Below, in pieces: positions 20,779 to 22,258 of a stretch of 22,258 bases of DNA (position 1 is its first letter; every line of letters begins with the position of its first letter). The DNA comes from Ophiothrix spiculata (Eukaryota > Echinodermata > Ophiuroidea > Amphilepidida > Ophiotrichidae). The stretch is from assembly GCA_000969725.1 (NCBI GenBank), contig JXSR01S034102.1; one strand, written 5' to 3'. Below the pieces are notes generated by a model. That model had not been told where the DNA came from and ran no database searches. It saw nothing but the letters and a program-made list of their open reading frames with translations. Both the position numbers and the translations under genes were made by a program.

Positions 20779-21689
20779 GTTGGTTTGCTACCCTTGACTT
20801 GGAACTTGTTCGGCAAAACGCTATGCCAGTCTTTCCCATAAGCCAGTGCGAATTTATATATAAAAAATAGGGTTTTATATAAAGTGTACGAGACAGCCCA
20901 TCTAACATGTCTAACACGGCCGGTGGAATAGAGGGGACAGTTCGGTATTCCGACAGGTTATTGTCCGACAGTTTTTTTTCTCCGACAGTTTTTTTCTCCG
21001 TCAGGTCATTTGCCCGAAATACATTTGAATGGAAGTTTTTAATTTCTACAGTTTTATATCTGACAGGTTTTTGTTCCGAAAAAATATAATCCGACAGGTA
21101 ATTATTCCGAAAGGGTTTTTGTTCCGACAGTTCAATATTCCTACAGGTAGTTGATCCGACAGTTTTTTGTTCCAACATTTTTTTAGTTTTTTTCTCCGAC
21201 AATTCGGAGTATCAACCTGTCGGAGAAAAAAAAACTGTCAGAGAAAAACCTGTCGGAGGAAAAAACTGTCGGGAGTAATTACCTGTCGGAATACTGACAA
21301 AAGTGCTTGTCTAAAATTGCGTGAGGCAGTTTAATATAATCATGATTTTGAGTAGAGTGTTTGGGGGAAATAAAACTATCACGTAATAACTAATGTATAT
21401 TTTGAATCTTACGATATCAAAATGTTGTCAAATTTTAAGGCAAATATTGTGACTTTCTTATTAACAAATAAGAAACAGTTACACTTATCATGGATGAGCT
21501 GTCCCGCATCCCGTACAGTTTATGTAAAATCGTATATATTTCATTATAAATTTGCAATGCCCTAAGGAAAAAATTATGGCAGCATGTCAAACAAGTTTGT
21601 TATCATACGTTTTTGATTATTACTGGACTGATACATTGCATACAAACCAATAATGGAACTTGGTCTTAGTTTTGAAGTCAACCACACTC
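20779..21689 (+). mobile_element. Long-inverted-repeat element, copy B (contains the 16-bp-motif palindrome)
   Basis: Left arm about 20779-20900 and right arm about 21493-21675 are inverted copies: the left reverse complement has CGCACTGGCTTATGGGAAAG where the right has TGCAATGCCCTAAGGAAAAA, with TTATA and the flanking phrases in step. The core ATGATTTTGAGTAGAGTG, then GGGGGAAATAAAACTATC (about 21341-21379), matches copy A, as does the right arm (TTACTGGACTGATA, CCAATAATGG, ACTTGGT). The left arm is shorter than in copy A, apparently cut where the 20597-20775 element ends. The minus-strand frame at 20726-21202 is a by-product of these repeats, not a gene. Confidence 0.7.
20935..21300. repeat. 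Palindromic array of a ~16-bp CCGACAG-T-rich motif
   Basis: From about 20947 to 21200 the motif TCCGACAG followed by 7-9 T-rich bases recurs about every 15-17 bp, with variants TCCGAAA, CTACAG and CTGACAG. Intact examples start near 20949, 20964, 20980, 21090, 21123 and 21155. At 21194-21209 lies the small palindrome CTCCGACAATTCGGAG. Beyond it the motif appears only reverse-complemented (CCTGTCGG at 21216, then near 21235, 21249, 21266 and 21282). The outer ends TATTCCGACAGGT and ACCTGTCGGAATA are inverted copies. The element is non-coding and absent from copy A. Confidence 0.8.
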
Positions 21690-21734
21690 TAATTTTTTTT
21701 TTCAAAATGTTGCAACGGATAATGTAGTTAACAG

Positions 21735-22031
21735 TTAAAGGAGCTTGGTCCGATTTTCAAAAAAAAAAATTCCAATGTCATACGGAAGATGATCATTCAA
21801 GAGGTCTAAGTTTCAAATTTCAGCTGAATCGGTCAAACCGTTTTGATTTTATTGGCAATTTTGTATTTCAGAGCCGCCTATACATTACTGTGTAAAATTA
21901 ATTATGGTTACCATAATTAGACACATTTTCCTATATATCTCCAAAACAAAATATAACTCAGCAGTGAAATTTCACATGGATTATGAGAAAAACATGAGCA
22001 AGATTTTGGCAATCGGACTATGCTCCTTTAA
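21735..22031 (-). mobile_element. TTAA-flanked MITE (piggyBac-type), copy 2 (inverted)
   Basis: The ends read TTAAAGGAGCTTGGTCCGAT and ATCGGACTATGCTCCTTTAA, a clean inverted pair inside TTAA. The reverse complement of the interior matches the copy at 17448-17789: a GGAGATATA start, AAAATGTGT, the palindrome ATGGTAACCAT and CAGTAA-GTATA-GGC in the same order. The outer thirds are more diverged than the centre. It has no transposase gene, so it is non-autonomous. The frame at 21904-22203 crosses its border and is rejected. Confidence 0.85.
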
Positions 22032-22258
22032 TGTAGTGAACAAATGGTTGGCCGTTTGTTCAACTTGTGAACTGTGTACTGGGCGTACTTTGAATGTATT
22101 TGAGTACAAACAGTGCCTATATAGTTGGGTCATCTGGAGGACTCCCGTGACCGTGGAGAGCGAAGGTTGGTTTCTCAATGGATTTGTCATCTTTGAAGGT
22201 TGATTAACGAAATTAGCGAGGGTGCCTCTCTCAAAAGTGTGGGCAATTTCCGTGGGGG
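22032..22258. other. Window end, nothing recognised
   Basis: These last 227 bases are somewhat GC-richer than the rest. The open frames on both strands begin inside the neighbouring MITE. No supported feature is seen, although an exon cut by the window cannot be excluded. Confidence 0.3.

Noticed and set aside
20726..21202. 158-codon minus-strand open frame with recurring SEQK-like peptides
   Set aside because: It spans element B's arm and the 16-bp array; the repeated residues simply reflect the DNA repeat, and there is no start context or domain.
20949..21292. Regularly spaced CCGACAG units considered as a CRISPR array
   Set aside because: Units are only ~16 bp, spacers are T-rich and not unique, the array reverses orientation, and the setting is an animal genome.
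21904..22203. 99-codon + strand open frame at the window end
   Set aside because: It begins inside a MITE and runs into flanking DNA, with an overlapping frame on the other strand and no recognisable domain.

Overview
The window looks like nuclear DNA from an animal, probably a marine invertebrate. It is AT-rich, has no bacterial-style gene packing, and contains one intron-bearing gene with consensus GT/AG splice sites. It is dense in small non-autonomous transposons, and the palindrome TATAGGCCTATA (4494-4505) is of a kind I associate with invertebrate deuterostomes. That last point is an impression; I cannot name the species.

One protein-coding gene is well supported, on the + strand. Exon 1 (7491-7632) encodes a signal peptide, exon 2 (8896-9129) a cysteine-rich, Kazal-like module, and exon 3 (12450-13054) a Thr/Ser/Pro-rich mucin-like tail. 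Both introns are phase 1 and the frame stays open across all three exons, giving a predicted secreted protein of 326 residues. A possible 115-bp intron near the end of exon 3 would replace the C-terminus and give 316 residues. I do not recognise the gene.

Region by region: 1-7490 is mostly unassigned DNA, with one 0.5-kb transposon ending in TTAA (4233-4734). The gene occupies 7491 to about 13.1-13.3 kb. Its second intron carries a hairpin with roughly 180-bp arms (9308-9762). From 13.1 to 15.6 kb I see only simple-sequence tracts. From 15.6 kb to the end the DNA is a nest of miniature transposons: a 260-bp family at 15657-15916 and 20277-20538 in opposite orientation; a TA-flanked element packed with TTGGGTAA motifs (16484-16732); two TTAA-flanked elements in opposite orientation (17448-17789, 21735-22031); two copies, A and B, of a long-inverted-repeat element (about 17994-18885 and 20779-21689); a 5'-truncated LINE inside copy A (18421-18700); a palindromic array of a ~16-bp motif inside copy B (20935-21300); and two shorter inverted repeats (19638-19783, 20597-20775).

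No tRNA, rRNA, CRISPR array or prokaryotic operon was found. The mobile elements appear to be non-coding passengers mobilised by enzymes encoded elsewhere. Because several sit inside one another, and copies A and B provide empty-site comparisons, the order of some insertions can be read from the sequence.
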